Position numbers and translations under genes: made by a program. Positions 43,123 through 52,039 of a DNA stretch of 64,000 bases are shown one piece after another. Location of the stretch: assembly GCF_003674065.1 (NCBI RefSeq), contig NZ_RDBE01000001.1, positions 581,614 to 645,613 of the forward strand. The letters are read 5' to 3'. The notes below the pieces were generated by a model. That model did not search any database. It saw only the letters and a list, made by a program, of their open reading frames with translations, and had not been told where the DNA came from. Numbering within the stretch: position 1 is the first letter of the stretch; each line of letters starts with the position of its first letter. This DNA comes from Nocardioides mangrovicus (GTDB lineage Bacteria; Actinomycetota; Actinomycetes; Propionibacteriales; Nocardioidaceae).

Positions 43123-44117
43123 GCGCCGCGACGCACGTCGTGCCCACGGCCTCACCGCGCCGGGTCAGCCCGCGCGAGCTGGGCGAGGTGGGGGCGCTGG
43201 TCCTGCTGGTGGTGGTGTTCACCGCGCTCAACCCGAGCACCTTCGTGACCCTGACCAACATCCGCACCGTGCTCGACCAGGCGTCGGTGCCACTGATCCT
43301 CGGCGTCGGCGCGACGCTGGTGATCTTGATGGGCTCCATCGACCTCTCGGTCGAGGGCGTCATGGGCGCGGCCGGGATGACCTTCATCCTTCTCTCGGAC
43401 AACACGCGCAAGACCGTCGACCTCGGCGCGGGCGCGATCGTCGTCGCGCTCGCGGTGGGCCTGGCGCTCGGCCTGCTCAGCGGACTGCTGCACACGCGGC
43501 TGCGCGTGCCGTCGTTCATCGTCACCCTCGGCGTCTGGTTCGTCGGGCTGGGCATCGCGACACTGCTCTTCGGCGAGTCCGTCATCCCGTTCCTGCCCGA
43601 CGGCGGCATCAAGGCGTGGCCGAGCCACCACCCGCTGGGGGTGCCGAACTCGTTCCTGCTGGCGCTGGTGATCGTCGTAGCGGGACTGCTGGTGGCCCGG
43701 TTCACCACCCTGGGCCGGATGGCCTACGCCATCGGCGGCGACGAGCAGGTGGCCCGCGACAACGGGCTGGCCGTCGACCGCTACAAGGTGCTCGTCTTCG
43801 TCGTGGCCGGCGGCTGCGGCGCGGTGGCGGGCATCCTCGCCACGATGCAGCTCGGGGCCGGATCGGCCACGGTCGGCGTCGGGAACCTGTTCACCACCAT
43901 CGCGGCGGTCGTCATCGGCGGCACCTCGCTCGGCGGTGGACGCGGTGGCATCCACCGCACCGTCGTGGGCGTGCTGCTGCTGGTGGTGCTGCAGAACGGC
44001 CTCGTGCTCTCCGGCGTGAGCCCCAACGTGCAGTCGGCCGTCTCCGGCGCCGTGCTCATCGTGGCCGTCGCCGCGGCCGCCTGGCCCCTGCGTGACCGAC
44101 TGAGGATCGTGACATGA
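43119..44117 (+). CDS. Sugar ABC transporter permease (second system, first permease)
   Basis: 332 aa, BPD_transp_2 family, with about nine hydrophobic segments. MGSIDLSVEGVMGAAGMTF and AIGGDEQVARDNGLAVDRYK are the family segments; GGTSLGGGRGGIHRT is near the end. ATGA overlap with the preceding gene. Together with the permease at 45616 it probably forms a heterodimeric channel. Confidence 0.88.
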   Translation: MSAATHVVPTASPRRVSPRELGEVGALVLLVVVFTALNPSTFVTLTNIRTVLDQASVPLILGVGATLVILMGSIDLSVEGVMGAAGMTFILLSDNTRKTVDLGAGAIVVALAVGLALGLLSGLLHTRLRVPSFIVTLGVWFVGLGIATLLFGESVIPFLPDGGIKAWPSHHPLGVPNSFLLALVIVVAGLLVARFTTLGRMAYAIGGDEQVARDNGLAVDRYKVLVFVVAGGCGAVAGILATMQLGAGSATVGVGNLFTTIAAVVIGGTSLGGGRGGIHRTVVGVLLLVVLQNGLVLSGVSPNVQSAVSGAVLIVAVAAAAWPLRDRLRIVT

Positions 44118-45619
44118 CCACACCCGCAGCCCTGCGCCTCGACGGCGTCTCGAAGTCCTTCGGCTCGGTGCACGCTGTCCGCGACGTCTCCTTGACGATC
44201 GCGCGCCACGAGGTCGTCGGCCTCGTGGGCGAGAACGGCGCCGGCAAGTCCACGCTGCTGAAGATCCTGACCGGCATCCACACCCCCGACGCGGGCACCA
44301 TCGAGGTCGCCGGGTCGCCGGTGCGCTTCTCGCGACCCCAGGACGCCGTCGCCGCCGGCATCGGGGTGGTGCACCAAGAGCAGTCGCTGCTGCCCAACCT
44401 GTCCGTGGCGGAGAACCTCGCGGTCCACGACGCCGGGCCCGACAGCCCGACCCGCTTCGGGCTCTACCGGTGGGGCCGGCTGAACGCCGATGCGCGCCAG
44501 GTGCTCGACCGGGTCGGCTCACGGGTCGACCCGCGCACGCTGGTGCGCGACCTCTCCTTCGTCGACCGGCAGATGGTGGAGATCGCCCGCGCCCTGCGCG
44601 TCGGCGAGCGCGCGCACACCAGTCCGCTGCTCGTGCTCGACGAGCCCACCGCGGTGCTGGACCGCGACGAGACCGAGGTGCTGGAGCAGGAGATCGCCTC
44701 GCTCAAGGAGGTGGGCTCGGTCGTCTTCGTCTCCCACCGGCTCGACGAGGTGCGCCGCATCTGCGACCGGATCCTGGTGATGACCCACGGGGAGCTGGTG
44801 GCCGACCGCCGCTCGGAGGAGGTCAACGAGGCCGAGATCTTCGAGCTGATGATCGGGCGCCGCGCCGACGCGCGGGAGCGCTCGTGGACGGCGCCGGCCG
44901 CGGCCGAGCCCGTGCTCGAGGCCACCTCGCTGCGTCGCTCGGGCCGGTTCGCCGACGTCTCGCTGGCGCTGCACCCGGGTCGCTGCCTGGCGATCGTCGG
45001 CGCGCTCGGGTCGGGGCGCGAGCAGCTGTGCCGGGCACTGTTCGGGGCCGTGGGTCTCGACGGCGGCCGCATCGAGCTCGCTGGTCGTCCCGTGCGCTCC
45101 TGGTCGATGCGCAGCGCCGTGGAGCAGGGCGTCGGCTACGTCTCCTCCGAGCGCCGCGTCGAGGCGATGGTCGGCGGGCTCTCGGCGCGCGAGAACCTCG
45201 CGCTCGCGCCGCGGGGCACGCGTCCGGCCGGGAGCCACGACGCCCGACGACTGACCGAGCAGTGGTTCGAGCGGCTCGACGTCCGCCCGAACGACCCCGA
45301 CGTGGCCCTGGACCGCTTCTCCGGCGGCAACCAGCAGAAGGTCGTCATGGCCAAGTGGCTCACGATGACCGACCTCAAGGTGCTGATCCTCGACCACCCG
45401 CTGCGCGGCCTCGACCCCGACGCCGCAGCGGCGGTCAACGCCGAGATCCGCAGCGCCTGCGAGCGCGGCGCCGCGGTCGTGATGCTCCCCGACACCCTCG
45501 AGGAGGCGCTGGAGACCGCCGACGACGTACTCGTGATGCGCGACGGCGAGATCACCGCACGCTTCGACGTCGTGGCCGACGCGCCGACCTCCCTCGACCT
45601 CCTCGAAAGGATGGTGTGA
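44114..45619 (+). CDS. Sugar ABC transporter ATP-binding protein (second system)
   Basis: 501 aa, two nucleotide-binding domains. N-terminal: Walker A GENGAGKST, Walker B LLVLDEPTAVLDRDE. C-terminal: GALGSGREQL in place of a Walker A, signature FSGGNQQKV, and Walker B LILDHPLRGLDPDA, in which the catalytic glutamate position holds a histidine. The first transporter's ATPase has the normal DEPTRG there. So one site of the second ATPase may be non-hydrolytic. Confidence 0.88.
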   Translation: MTTPAALRLDGVSKSFGSVHAVRDVSLTIARHEVVGLVGENGAGKSTLLKILTGIHTPDAGTIEVAGSPVRFSRPQDAVAAGIGVVHQEQSLLPNLSVAENLAVHDAGPDSPTRFGLYRWGRLNADARQVLDRVGSRVDPRTLVRDLSFVDRQMVEIARALRVGERAHTSPLLVLDEPTAVLDRDETEVLEQEIASLKEVGSVVFVSHRLDEVRRICDRILVMTHGELVADRRSEEVNEAEIFELMIGRRADARERSWTAPAAAEPVLEATSLRRSGRFADVSLALHPGRCLAIVGALGSGREQLCRALFGAVGLDGGRIELAGRPVRSWSMRSAVEQGVGYVSSERRVEAMVGGLSARENLALAPRGTRPAGSHDARRLTEQWFERLDVRPNDPDVALDRFSGGNQQKVVMAKWLTMTDLKVLILDHPLRGLDPDAAAAVNAEIRSACERGAAVVMLPDTLEEALETADDVLVMRDGEITARFDVVADAPTSLDLLERMV

Positions 45620-46629
45620 CCGCCATGTCGCACGCCCTCGTCGACGCTCCCTCCACCGCGCCCGACCGGCCGACCCGCTCGCCCGCTGCGCGGGCGCTCG
45701 CCCTGTGGCAGTCGGCCGGGCCGGTGGCGGTGTTCGTCGTGCTGCTGATCCTGGTCGCGATCGTGCAGCCGCCGTTCGTCACCGGTGGCGGGCTGCGCAT
45801 CCTCGCGGTGCAGGCCACGCCAATCATGCTGGTCGCGCTGGGGCAGGCGATGGTGCTCCACGTCGGCTCCATCGACCTGTCCAACGCCGCCATCGCGATC
45901 TTGTCGGCCATCGTGCTGGCCAAGGCGCTGGGGCCGCTCGGCGCGGCGGCGCCGCTGCTGTGCTTGGTGCTACTGACCGCGGTGGGCGCCGTGAACGGCC
46001 TCCTCGTGGCCTTCGCGCAGGTGCCGTCGTTCGCGCTCACACTGGGCACGCTGGGGGTGCTGCAGGCGGTCTCGCTCGTGGTCTCCCACGCCTCCACCGT
46101 CTACGCCACCGCCCACACCGGCGTGCTCGACTTCCTCTTCGAGATCGACGTCTTCGGCTTGCCCATCGCGTTCTGGGTCGCCGTGCTGCTCGCTCTCGCG
46201 CTGTGGCTGCTGCTGCGCCGCACGGCCACCGGCCGGGCGATGACAGCCGTCGGGCTCAACGAGACCGGCGCACGGTTCGCCGGGCTGCGGACCCAGTGGC
46301 TGCGCGTGCTCGCGTTCGCGCTCTCGGGAGCGATGGCGGCGGTGGCCGGCATCATGATCGTGGCCCAGGCCCAGTCGGCATCGTCCTCGGGGCTCGGCAG
46401 CGACCTGCTGATCCCTGCGATCGCGGCCGCCATCGTCGGCGGCACCGCGCTGACCGGTGGCGTGACCAACCCGCTCAACGTGGTGGTCGGCGCCCTCACG
46501 GTCTCGCTGGTGCCCATCGGCGCCCAGACCATCGGCGTCACCTCTCAGGCCCAGAGCCTGGTCTATGGACTGGTCATCGTCGTGGCCGTCGCGCTGACCG
46601 TCCCCCGTGTCCGCTCCATCGTCAAGTGA
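45616..46629 (+). CDS. Sugar ABC transporter permease (second system, second permease)
   Basis: 337 aa from the GTG at 45616 (AAAGG 5 nt upstream, GTGA overlap); an ATG three codons later is the alternative. Multi-spanning BPD_transp_2 protein with VGSIDLSNAAIAILS and AVGLNETGARFAGLRTQ; the usual GGIDLS motif reads GSIDLS. GGTALTGGVTNPLN lies near the C-terminus. Confidence 0.88.
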   Translation: MTAMSHALVDAPSTAPDRPTRSPAARALALWQSAGPVAVFVVLLILVAIVQPPFVTGGGLRILAVQATPIMLVALGQAMVLHVGSIDLSNAAIAILSAIVLAKALGPLGAAAPLLCLVLLTAVGAVNGLLVAFAQVPSFALTLGTLGVLQAVSLVVSHASTVYATAHTGVLDFLFEIDVFGLPIAFWVAVLLALALWLLLRRTATGRAMTAVGLNETGARFAGLRTQWLRVLAFALSGAMAAVAGIMIVAQAQSASSSGLGSDLLIPAIAAAIVGGTALTGGVTNPLNVVVGALTVSLVPIGAQTIGVTSQAQSLVYGLVIVVAVALTVPRVRSIVK

Positions 46630-46643
46630 AGGGAACCGCAACG

Positions 46644-48107
46644 ATGACCGTCCTCAGCTCTCTCGAGCCCGCCGAGATCCTCGGCCACTTCGAGACCCTC
46701 GCCGGCATCCCGCGCGGCTCCGGCAACGAGCAGCAGGTGGCCGACTGGGTGGTCGCCTTCGCCCGCGAGCGCGGGCTGGAGGCCGAGCAGGACGCCAAGC
46801 ACTGCGTCCTGGTCCGCAAGCCCGGTCAGGGCGGCCTCGAGGACGCGCCGCCGCTGATCCTGCACGGCCACCTCGACATGGTCTGCGAGCGCAGTGAGGG
46901 CGTGGTCAAGGACTTCGCCACCGAGCCGATCGACTTGGTCGTCGACGGCGACTACATCAGCGCCGCCGGCACCTCGCTCGGCGCCGACAACGGCATCGGC
47001 GTCTCCTACATCCTCGCGCTGCTCGACGACCGCGAGATCGCCCACCCGCCGCTGGAGGCGGTGCTCACGGCCATGGAGGAGAAGGGCAAGGCCGGTGCGG
47101 GCCAGTTCGACTTCTCGCGGCTGACCGGCACCCGGATGATCGACTTCAACTGGATCACCGACCACGAGATCCTCGCCGGCTGCAGCGGCGACATCACCTT
47201 CGCCGTCGAGGTGCCAGCGGAGTGGGAGGACGTACCCGGCTCCCACGGGGCCGCGGTGCTGGTCAAGGTGCGCGGTCTCAAGGGCGGCCACTGCGAGTTC
47301 GACATCCACCTCGAGCGGGCCAACGCGTTGCTGCTGCTGGCGCGCACGCTCAACGCCGTCCAGGAGCGCTACGACGTGCGCCTGGCCCGCGCGCACGGGG
47401 GAGCGCAGAACAATGCCATCCCGGCCGACGCCGAGGCCGTGCTGGTGGTGCGGGACGAGGACGTCGAAGGCATCGGCGCGCTGGTCGCCGAGCTGGCCGG
47501 TGAGGTCCGCGCCGAGTACAGCGAGGCCGATCCGGCCGTCCGGCTCGAGGTGGAGCCGGCCGAGACGCCGCAGCGGGTGTTCTCCGCCGCGGCGACGCAG
47601 CGCTTCTCGCGGGTGACCTCGCTGGTGCCCAACGGCGTGCTGAGCTGGAACCTGGTGGCCCGAGGCGTGGTCGAGTCCTCCAACAACCTCGGCACGGTGC
47701 GCGCCACCGACGAGGGCGTGGAGCTCACCGCCACCATCACCTCGGCCGTCACCTCTCGCAAGCACGAGGTGCTCGACCGCGTGCGCTCGCTGGCGGCGCT
47801 GGCCGGCGGCGGCGTGCGGGTGGAGACGCAGGGCCTCGACGCCCCGGAGTTCCCCTACCGACCGGACTCGCCGCTGCTGGCGACCGCGGTCGGGGCCTAC
47901 CGCGACGTCGTCGGCGAGGAGCCCGAGGTGCACGTCTCGCAGTGCAGCCTCGAGCTGGGCTTCTTCAGCCGTCGGGTGCCCGGCCTGGACGTCATCTCGA
48001 TCGGCACCGAGCTGCACGACCTGCACTCGCCGGCCGAGCGCGTCAGCCACGTCTCCGTGGCGAAGGTGTGGCCGCTGGTCCGCGAGGTCGTGAGCCGGCT
48101 GCGCTGA
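46644..48107 (+). CDS. pepD: Aminoacyl-histidine dipeptidase (PepD, M20 family)
   Basis: 487-aa di-zinc peptidase. Metal and catalytic segments: LILHGHLDMVCE (His and Asp, about residues 73-84), GTSLGADNGIGVSYILALL (bridging Asp) and the Glu-Glu pair in TAMEEKGKAGA, which replaces the more common DEExGMxGA. The C-terminal histidine ligand is in GTELHDLHSPAERV. PepD cleaves Xaa-His or Xaa-Xaa dipeptides. It follows the second transporter by 14 bp, so the imported compound may carry an amide bond, or the gene may be a passenger. Confidence 0.85.
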   Translation: MTVLSSLEPAEILGHFETLAGIPRGSGNEQQVADWVVAFARERGLEAEQDAKHCVLVRKPGQGGLEDAPPLILHGHLDMVCERSEGVVKDFATEPIDLVVDGDYISAAGTSLGADNGIGVSYILALLDDREIAHPPLEAVLTAMEEKGKAGAGQFDFSRLTGTRMIDFNWITDHEILAGCSGDITFAVEVPAEWEDVPGSHGAAVLVKVRGLKGGHCEFDIHLERANALLLLARTLNAVQERYDVRLARAHGGAQNNAIPADAEAVLVVRDEDVEGIGALVAELAGEVRAEYSEADPAVRLEVEPAETPQRVFSAAATQRFSRVTSLVPNGVLSWNLVARGVVESSNNLGTVRATDEGVELTATITSAVTSRKHEVLDRVRSLAALAGGGVRVETQGLDAPEFPYRPDSPLLATAVGAYRDVVGEEPEVHVSQCSLELGFFSRRVPGLDVISIGTELHDLHSPAERVSHVSVAKVWPLVREVVSRLR

Positions 48108-48154
48108 TGCCCACCCACCCCTTGCACGTGATGCCCGTCACCGCATAGCATCGA

Positions 48155-48184
48155 GATTCATACACAGAATGAATATTCATATCG
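48155..48184. promoter_or_regulatory. A+T-rich palindromic site upstream of unit B (candidate SorC operator)
   Basis: ATTCAT at 48156-48161 and the perfect 12-bp palindrome ATGAATATTCAT (48169-48180) followed by ATCGG. The ATTCATATC half-site recurs upstream of the GlpD-like gene. It lies 16-45 bp before the E1 alpha start and is the only strongly A+T-rich stretch nearby. Confidence 0.55.
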
Positions 48185-48200
48185 GCTCAGCGAGGAACAC

Positions 48201-49184
48201 ATGACCTCCCCAGACCAGACGACGCTGCTGGAGATGCAGCGACGCATGCTGCGCATCCGGCGCTTCGACGAGCGCGCCTCGAAGATGGTCAAGCGCGGCC
48301 AGATCCCCGGCACGGTGCACACCAGCATCGGCCAGGAGGCGCAGGTGGTCGGCGCGGCGATGACGTTGGACGACGGCGACTACATGACCGGCAACCACCG
48401 CAGCCACGGCCACCCGATCGCCAAGGGCTCCCCGCTCGCCCCGCTGATGGCCGAGCTGGTCGGCAAGGCCGGCGGCGTCTGCGGCGGCAAGGGCGGCTCG
48501 CTGCACCTGGCCGACTTCAAGGTCGGCAGCCTGGGGGAGTCGGGCATCGTCGGTTCTTCCATCCCGATCGCCACCGGCGCCGCGCTCTCGAGCAAGGTGC
48601 TGGGCAACGGCAAGGTGTCGATGGCCTTCTTCGGCGACGGCGCCGCCAATCAGGGCTGCCTGTACGAGGCGATGAACCTGGCCGGCGTGTGGGACCTGCC
48701 GGTGGTCTTCCTCTGCGAGAACAACCAGTACGCGCTCTCCACGCCCGCCCACACGGTCACCTCCGGCGTCATCGCCGAGCGCGCGGCCGGGTTCGGCATC
48801 GCCGGCGAGCGGGTCGAGGACGGCCAGGACGTCCTGGCTGTGCACGCCGCGGCGCAGGCGGCCGTCGAGCGCGCCCGCAGCGGCGGCGGGCCGACGCTGC
48901 TGGAGGTCGTCACCTACCGCTACAACGAGCACTCCGAGGGCCTGCGTCTGGGAACGGACTACCGCAACGCCGAGGAGAAGGAGACCTGGGTGGGGCGCGA
49001 CCCGATCGCGCAGTTCCGCCGCCACCTGGCTCAGGAGGGCGTCGCGACCGAGGAGGAGCTCGACGCGCTCGAGCAGGAGGTGCTCGACGAGGTAGAGCAG
49101 GCCTTCGAGTTCTCCCAGGAGAGCCCCTACCCCGAGCCCGAGGTCGCCTTCGCCGACCTCTACACCGAGCCGATCGGAGCCTGA
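48201..49184 (+). CDS. TPP-dependent dehydrogenase E1 alpha subunit (acetoin/2-oxo acid type)
   Basis: 327 aa. MRRMLRIRRFDE-like opening, GTVHTSIGQEAQVVGAAM, the YMTGNHRSHGHPIA loop with the histidine expected near TPP, and the TPP motif GDGAANQGCLYEAMNLAGVWDLPVVFLCENN. The serine/threonine phosphorylation-loop region reads YNEHSEGLR. Closest in layout to AcoA-type acetoin dehydrogenase rather than pyruvate dehydrogenase; acetoin, acetol-like or a 2-oxo acid are possible substrates. GAGGAA precedes the ATG. Confidence 0.88.
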   Translation: MTSPDQTTLLEMQRRMLRIRRFDERASKMVKRGQIPGTVHTSIGQEAQVVGAAMTLDDGDYMTGNHRSHGHPIAKGSPLAPLMAELVGKAGGVCGGKGGSLHLADFKVGSLGESGIVGSSIPIATGAALSSKVLGNGKVSMAFFGDGAANQGCLYEAMNLAGVWDLPVVFLCENNQYALSTPAHTVTSGVIAERAAGFGIAGERVEDGQDVLAVHAAAQAAVERARSGGGPTLLEVVTYRYNEHSEGLRLGTDYRNAEEKETWVGRDPIAQFRRHLAQEGVATEEELDALEQEVLDEVEQAFEFSQESPYPEPEVAFADLYTEPIGA

Positions 49185-49187
49185 GCC

Positions 49188-50258
49188 ATGGCCACCACCA
49201 CGATGAGCTTCCTGGGTGCCATCGGCGCCGCGCAGCGCGAGGCGATGGAGGCCGACGAGCGCGTCGTCATCATCGGCGAGGACGTCGAGGCGAACGTCTA
49301 CGGCACGACCGGCGGCGGCAAGTCGCGCAAGGACAAGGGCGACTTCCTCGAGCTGTTCGGCGCCAACCGCATCCGCAACACCCCGATCTCCGAGGAGGTC
49401 ATCGTCGGCGCCGCGGCGGGTGCGGCCATGACGGGCCTGCGGCCGATCGTCGACCTGTCGTACTCCAGCTTCCTCTACATGGCCATGGACCAGTTCGTGA
49501 ACCAGGTGGCCAAGAACCGCTACATGTTCGGCGGCCAGGCCTCGCTCCCGGTGGTGTTCCGCTCGGCGATGTTCTACGGCCTCTCGACCGGCGCGCACCA
49601 CTCCGACCGGCCCTACCCGATGTTCATGAACGTGCCGGGCCTGAAGATCATGGTGCCCTCCACGCCGGCCGACGCGAAGGGCCTGCTGCGCACCGCGGTC
49701 GACATGGACGACCCGGTGCTGACCTTCGAGGCCTGCATGCTGTGGGGCCTCAAGGGCGAGGTCGAGGAGGACGAGTACCGCATCCCGTTCGGGCAGGCCG
49801 CGATCGCCCGCGAGGGCACCGACGTGACGGTCGTGGCCATCGCCACCGCTGTGCCCGAGGCGCTCAAGGCGGCCGAGACGCTGGCCGAGGACGGTGTCTC
49901 GGTCGAGGTGATCGACCCGCGGACGCTGGTGCCGCTCGACTCCCGCACGATCTTGGAGTCGGTGGCCAAGACCGGCCGGCTCGTCGTGGCCGACCCCGCG
50001 CACCGCACCTGCTCCGCGGCGGCCGAGATCGCGGCCATCGTGGTCGAGGAGGCCTTCGACTCCCTCAAGGCCCCCATCGCGCGGGTCACCACGCCGGATA
50101 CGCAGATCCCGTTCAGCCCGGCGATCGAGAAGCCGCTCTACCCCAACCGCGAGTCGATCGGCGAGGCGATCCGCCGTGTGACCGGCGAGCGCGGCGCGTC
50201 GGTGCCCGAGAGCCCGCAGGGCATCGACGACGAGCTGTCCACCCAAGCCCATCGCTAG
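49188..50258 (+). CDS. TPP-dependent dehydrogenase E1 beta subunit
   Basis: 356 aa, 3 bp after E1 alpha. Transketolase pyrimidine domain with IIGEDVEANVYGTTGG and the TPP-aminopyrimidine glutamate in NTPISEEVIVGAAAGAAMTGLRP; C-terminal transketolase domain with VEVIDPRTLVPLD. A longer-than-usual tail (about 30 residues) follows. It forms the alpha2-beta2 E1 with its neighbour. Confidence 0.9.
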   Translation: MATTTMSFLGAIGAAQREAMEADERVVIIGEDVEANVYGTTGGGKSRKDKGDFLELFGANRIRNTPISEEVIVGAAAGAAMTGLRPIVDLSYSSFLYMAMDQFVNQVAKNRYMFGGQASLPVVFRSAMFYGLSTGAHHSDRPYPMFMNVPGLKIMVPSTPADAKGLLRTAVDMDDPVLTFEACMLWGLKGEVEEDEYRIPFGQAAIAREGTDVTVVAIATAVPEALKAAETLAEDGVSVEVIDPRTLVPLDSRTILESVAKTGRLVVADPAHRTCSAAAEIAAIVVEEAFDSLKAPIARVTTPDTQIPFSPAIEKPLYPNRESIGEAIRRVTGERGASVPESPQGIDDELSTQAHR

Positions 50259-50280
50259 ACCCCAACCCGAGGAGAACCAC

Positions 50281-50523
50281 ATGCCGAGTGTCGACGTCCT
50301 GCTTCCCCAGTGGGGGATGGGCATGAGCGAGGGCACCATCACCAGCTGGCTCAAGGCCGTCGGCGACACCGTCGCCGAGGACGAGCCGCTGGCCGAGGTC
50401 GAGGCCGAGAAGGTCGAGGAGACGCTGGAGGCCCCGGCCAGCGGCACGCTCGCCGAGATCCTGGTCCAGGAGGGGGAGACCGTCGAGGTCCGCACCCTCG
50501 TGGCCCGCATCGAGACGGCCTGA
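50281..50523 (+). CDS. Free-standing lipoyl-domain protein
   Basis: 80 aa, a complete lipoyl/biotinyl beta-barrel and nothing else: LPQWGMGMSEGTITSWLKAVGD, the hairpin EAEKVEETLEAP carrying the lipoylated lysine (K43), and GTLAEILVQEGE. In usual E2 proteins this domain is joined by a linker to a subunit-binding domain and the catalytic core. Here the core is a separate gene (51379) with an aldolase gene between. GAGGAG precedes the ATG. Confidence 0.88.
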   Translation: MPSVDVLLPQWGMGMSEGTITSWLKAVGDTVAEDEPLAEVEAEKVEETLEAPASGTLAEILVQEGETVEVRTLVARIETA

Positions 50524-50527
50524 GGTC

Positions 50528-51382
50528 ATGGCCCAGGTCGACCCGAAGGGTCTCGTCGAGGCCGCCGCGGCCGGCGGCTACGCCGTCGGCGCCTTCAACA
50601 TGCACAATCCGGAGACCACCGAGGCGCTGCTGCTCGGCGCCGAGCAGGCCGCCTCGCCGGTGTTCCTCCAGGTGGGCCGCGCCCTCGTCCCGCACGTCGG
50701 GTTGCGCAAGGCCTACGAGATGACACGTCGCATCGCCGAGGAGTCCGAGGCCGAGTACGTCATCCACCTCGACCACGGTCCCTGGGACGAGGTCTTCGAG
50801 GCCATCCGCCTCGGCTTCACCTCGATCATGTACGACGGCGCGCACCTGCCCTTCGAGGAGAACATCGCCACCACGCGCCACGTCGTGGAGGTGGCGCACT
50901 CCTTCGGCATCCCGGTCGAGGCCGAGCTGGGCCGCATCCCCGACGCCGACCAGCCGGTCGACGACTGGACCGCCTACTACACCGACGTCGCCGAGGCCGA
51001 GCGGTTCGTGGCCGAGACCGGCGTGGACCTCCTGGCCGTCTCGGTGGGCATCGTGCACGGCGTGCCGCTGGCCGACCCACAGCCGCTGGACATCCAGCGG
51101 ATCAAGGAGATCAAGGCCGTCACCGGCGTCCCGCTGGTGCTGCACGGCGCCTCTGGCGTGCCCGACGCCGAGATCACCGCCGCGATCGACGCCGGCGTGC
51201 ACAAGTTCAACGCCGACACCGACCTGCGCCACGCCTTCCGAGCCGGCATCGAGGACGTGTGGAAGCAGGGCGACCGACAGCTGGAGGAGGCGATGGCCGA
51301 GGGCCGCCGCCGGATGGTCGCCGCCACGGTGGGGAAGATGCGCGTCTACGGCTGCGCCGGCACCGCAGGAGGCGCGGCGTGA
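50528..51382 (+). CDS. Class II fructose-bisphosphate/ketose-bisphosphate aldolase family protein
   Basis: 284 aa. Zinc ligands are expected in VIHLDHGP (His, about residue 80), VSVGIVHGVP and VLHGASGVP; the DHAP-binding NADTDLRHAF is near the C-terminus. Family members cleave fructose- or tagatose-bisphosphate or related ketose phosphates to DHAP plus an aldehyde. AELGRIPD replaces the usual E-x-G segment. Its position inside the dehydrogenase gene set suggests that one cleavage product, or a compound derived from it, goes to the E1/E2 complex. Confidence 0.85.
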   Translation: MAQVDPKGLVEAAAAGGYAVGAFNMHNPETTEALLLGAEQAASPVFLQVGRALVPHVGLRKAYEMTRRIAEESEAEYVIHLDHGPWDEVFEAIRLGFTSIMYDGAHLPFEENIATTRHVVEVAHSFGIPVEAELGRIPDADQPVDDWTAYYTDVAEAERFVAETGVDLLAVSVGIVHGVPLADPQPLDIQRIKEIKAVTGVPLVLHGASGVPDAEITAAIDAGVHKFNADTDLRHAFRAGIEDVWKQGDRQLEEAMAEGRRRMVAATVGKMRVYGCAGTAGGAA

Positions 51383-52038
51383 GCGAGGGCACCACGACGC
51401 CGCTCAAGGGCATCCGCCGTACCGCGGCCCGCCGCATGGTGGCGGCCTGGGAGGCGCCGGTCTTCCACCTGGTCGTCGAGGTCGACATGACCACCGCACT
51501 GGCGGTCAAGGAGCGCGAGCCCAGCGCCACCGTCACCGACGCACTGCTCCAGGCGTGCGCGGCCGCGCTCGGCAAGCACCCCGACCTCAACGCCCACTAC
51601 GGCGAGGAGTCGGTCACCTGCTTCGAGGAGGTGAACCTGGGTCTGGCCGTGGCCACCGAGGCCGGCCTGATGGTGCCGGTGATCCCCCACGCCGGCTCGC
51701 GCGACCTGGCCTCGCTGGCCGCGGCGCGCAAGGACGTCGCCGGCCGGGCGCGGGAGGGCAAGCTGACGATGGACGACGTCACCGGCGGCACCTTCACGGT
51801 CTCGAACCTGGGCATGATGGGCATCGACCGCTTCGACGCGATCCTCAACGTGCCGCAGGTCGCGATCCTGGCCGTGGGCAGCACCCGGCAGCGCCAGGTG
51901 TGGCCCGGTCCCGACGGGGGTGACCCGCAGTGGCGCCCGATCGCCGAGCTGACGCTGACCTGCGACCACCGGGCCGTCGACGGGGCCACCGGGGCCGGGT
52001 TCCTGGGCACGCTGCGCGAGCGGCTCGAGCAGGGCTGA
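51379..52038 (+). CDS. 2-oxo acid dehydrogenase E2 catalytic core without lipoyl domain
   Basis: 219 aa. The sequence begins directly at the acyltransferase core (LKGIRRTAARRMVAAWEAPVF) and ends with the active-site CDHRAVDGATGAGFL (His and Asp of HxxxDG). GTFTVSNLGMMGIDRFDAILN is the conserved trimer-core segment. There is no lipoyl domain and no peripheral subunit-binding domain. GTG start, 4-bp overlap with the aldolase. It must rely on the separate lipoyl protein at 50281. Confidence 0.88.
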   Translation: MSEGTTTPLKGIRRTAARRMVAAWEAPVFHLVVEVDMTTALAVKEREPSATVTDALLQACAAALGKHPDLNAHYGEESVTCFEEVNLGLAVATEAGLMVPVIPHAGSRDLASLAAARKDVAGRAREGKLTMDDVTGGTFTVSNLGMMGIDRFDAILNVPQVAILAVGSTRQRQVWPGPDGGDPQWRPIAELTLTCDHRAVDGATGAGFLGTLRERLEQG

Positions 52039-52039
52039 G

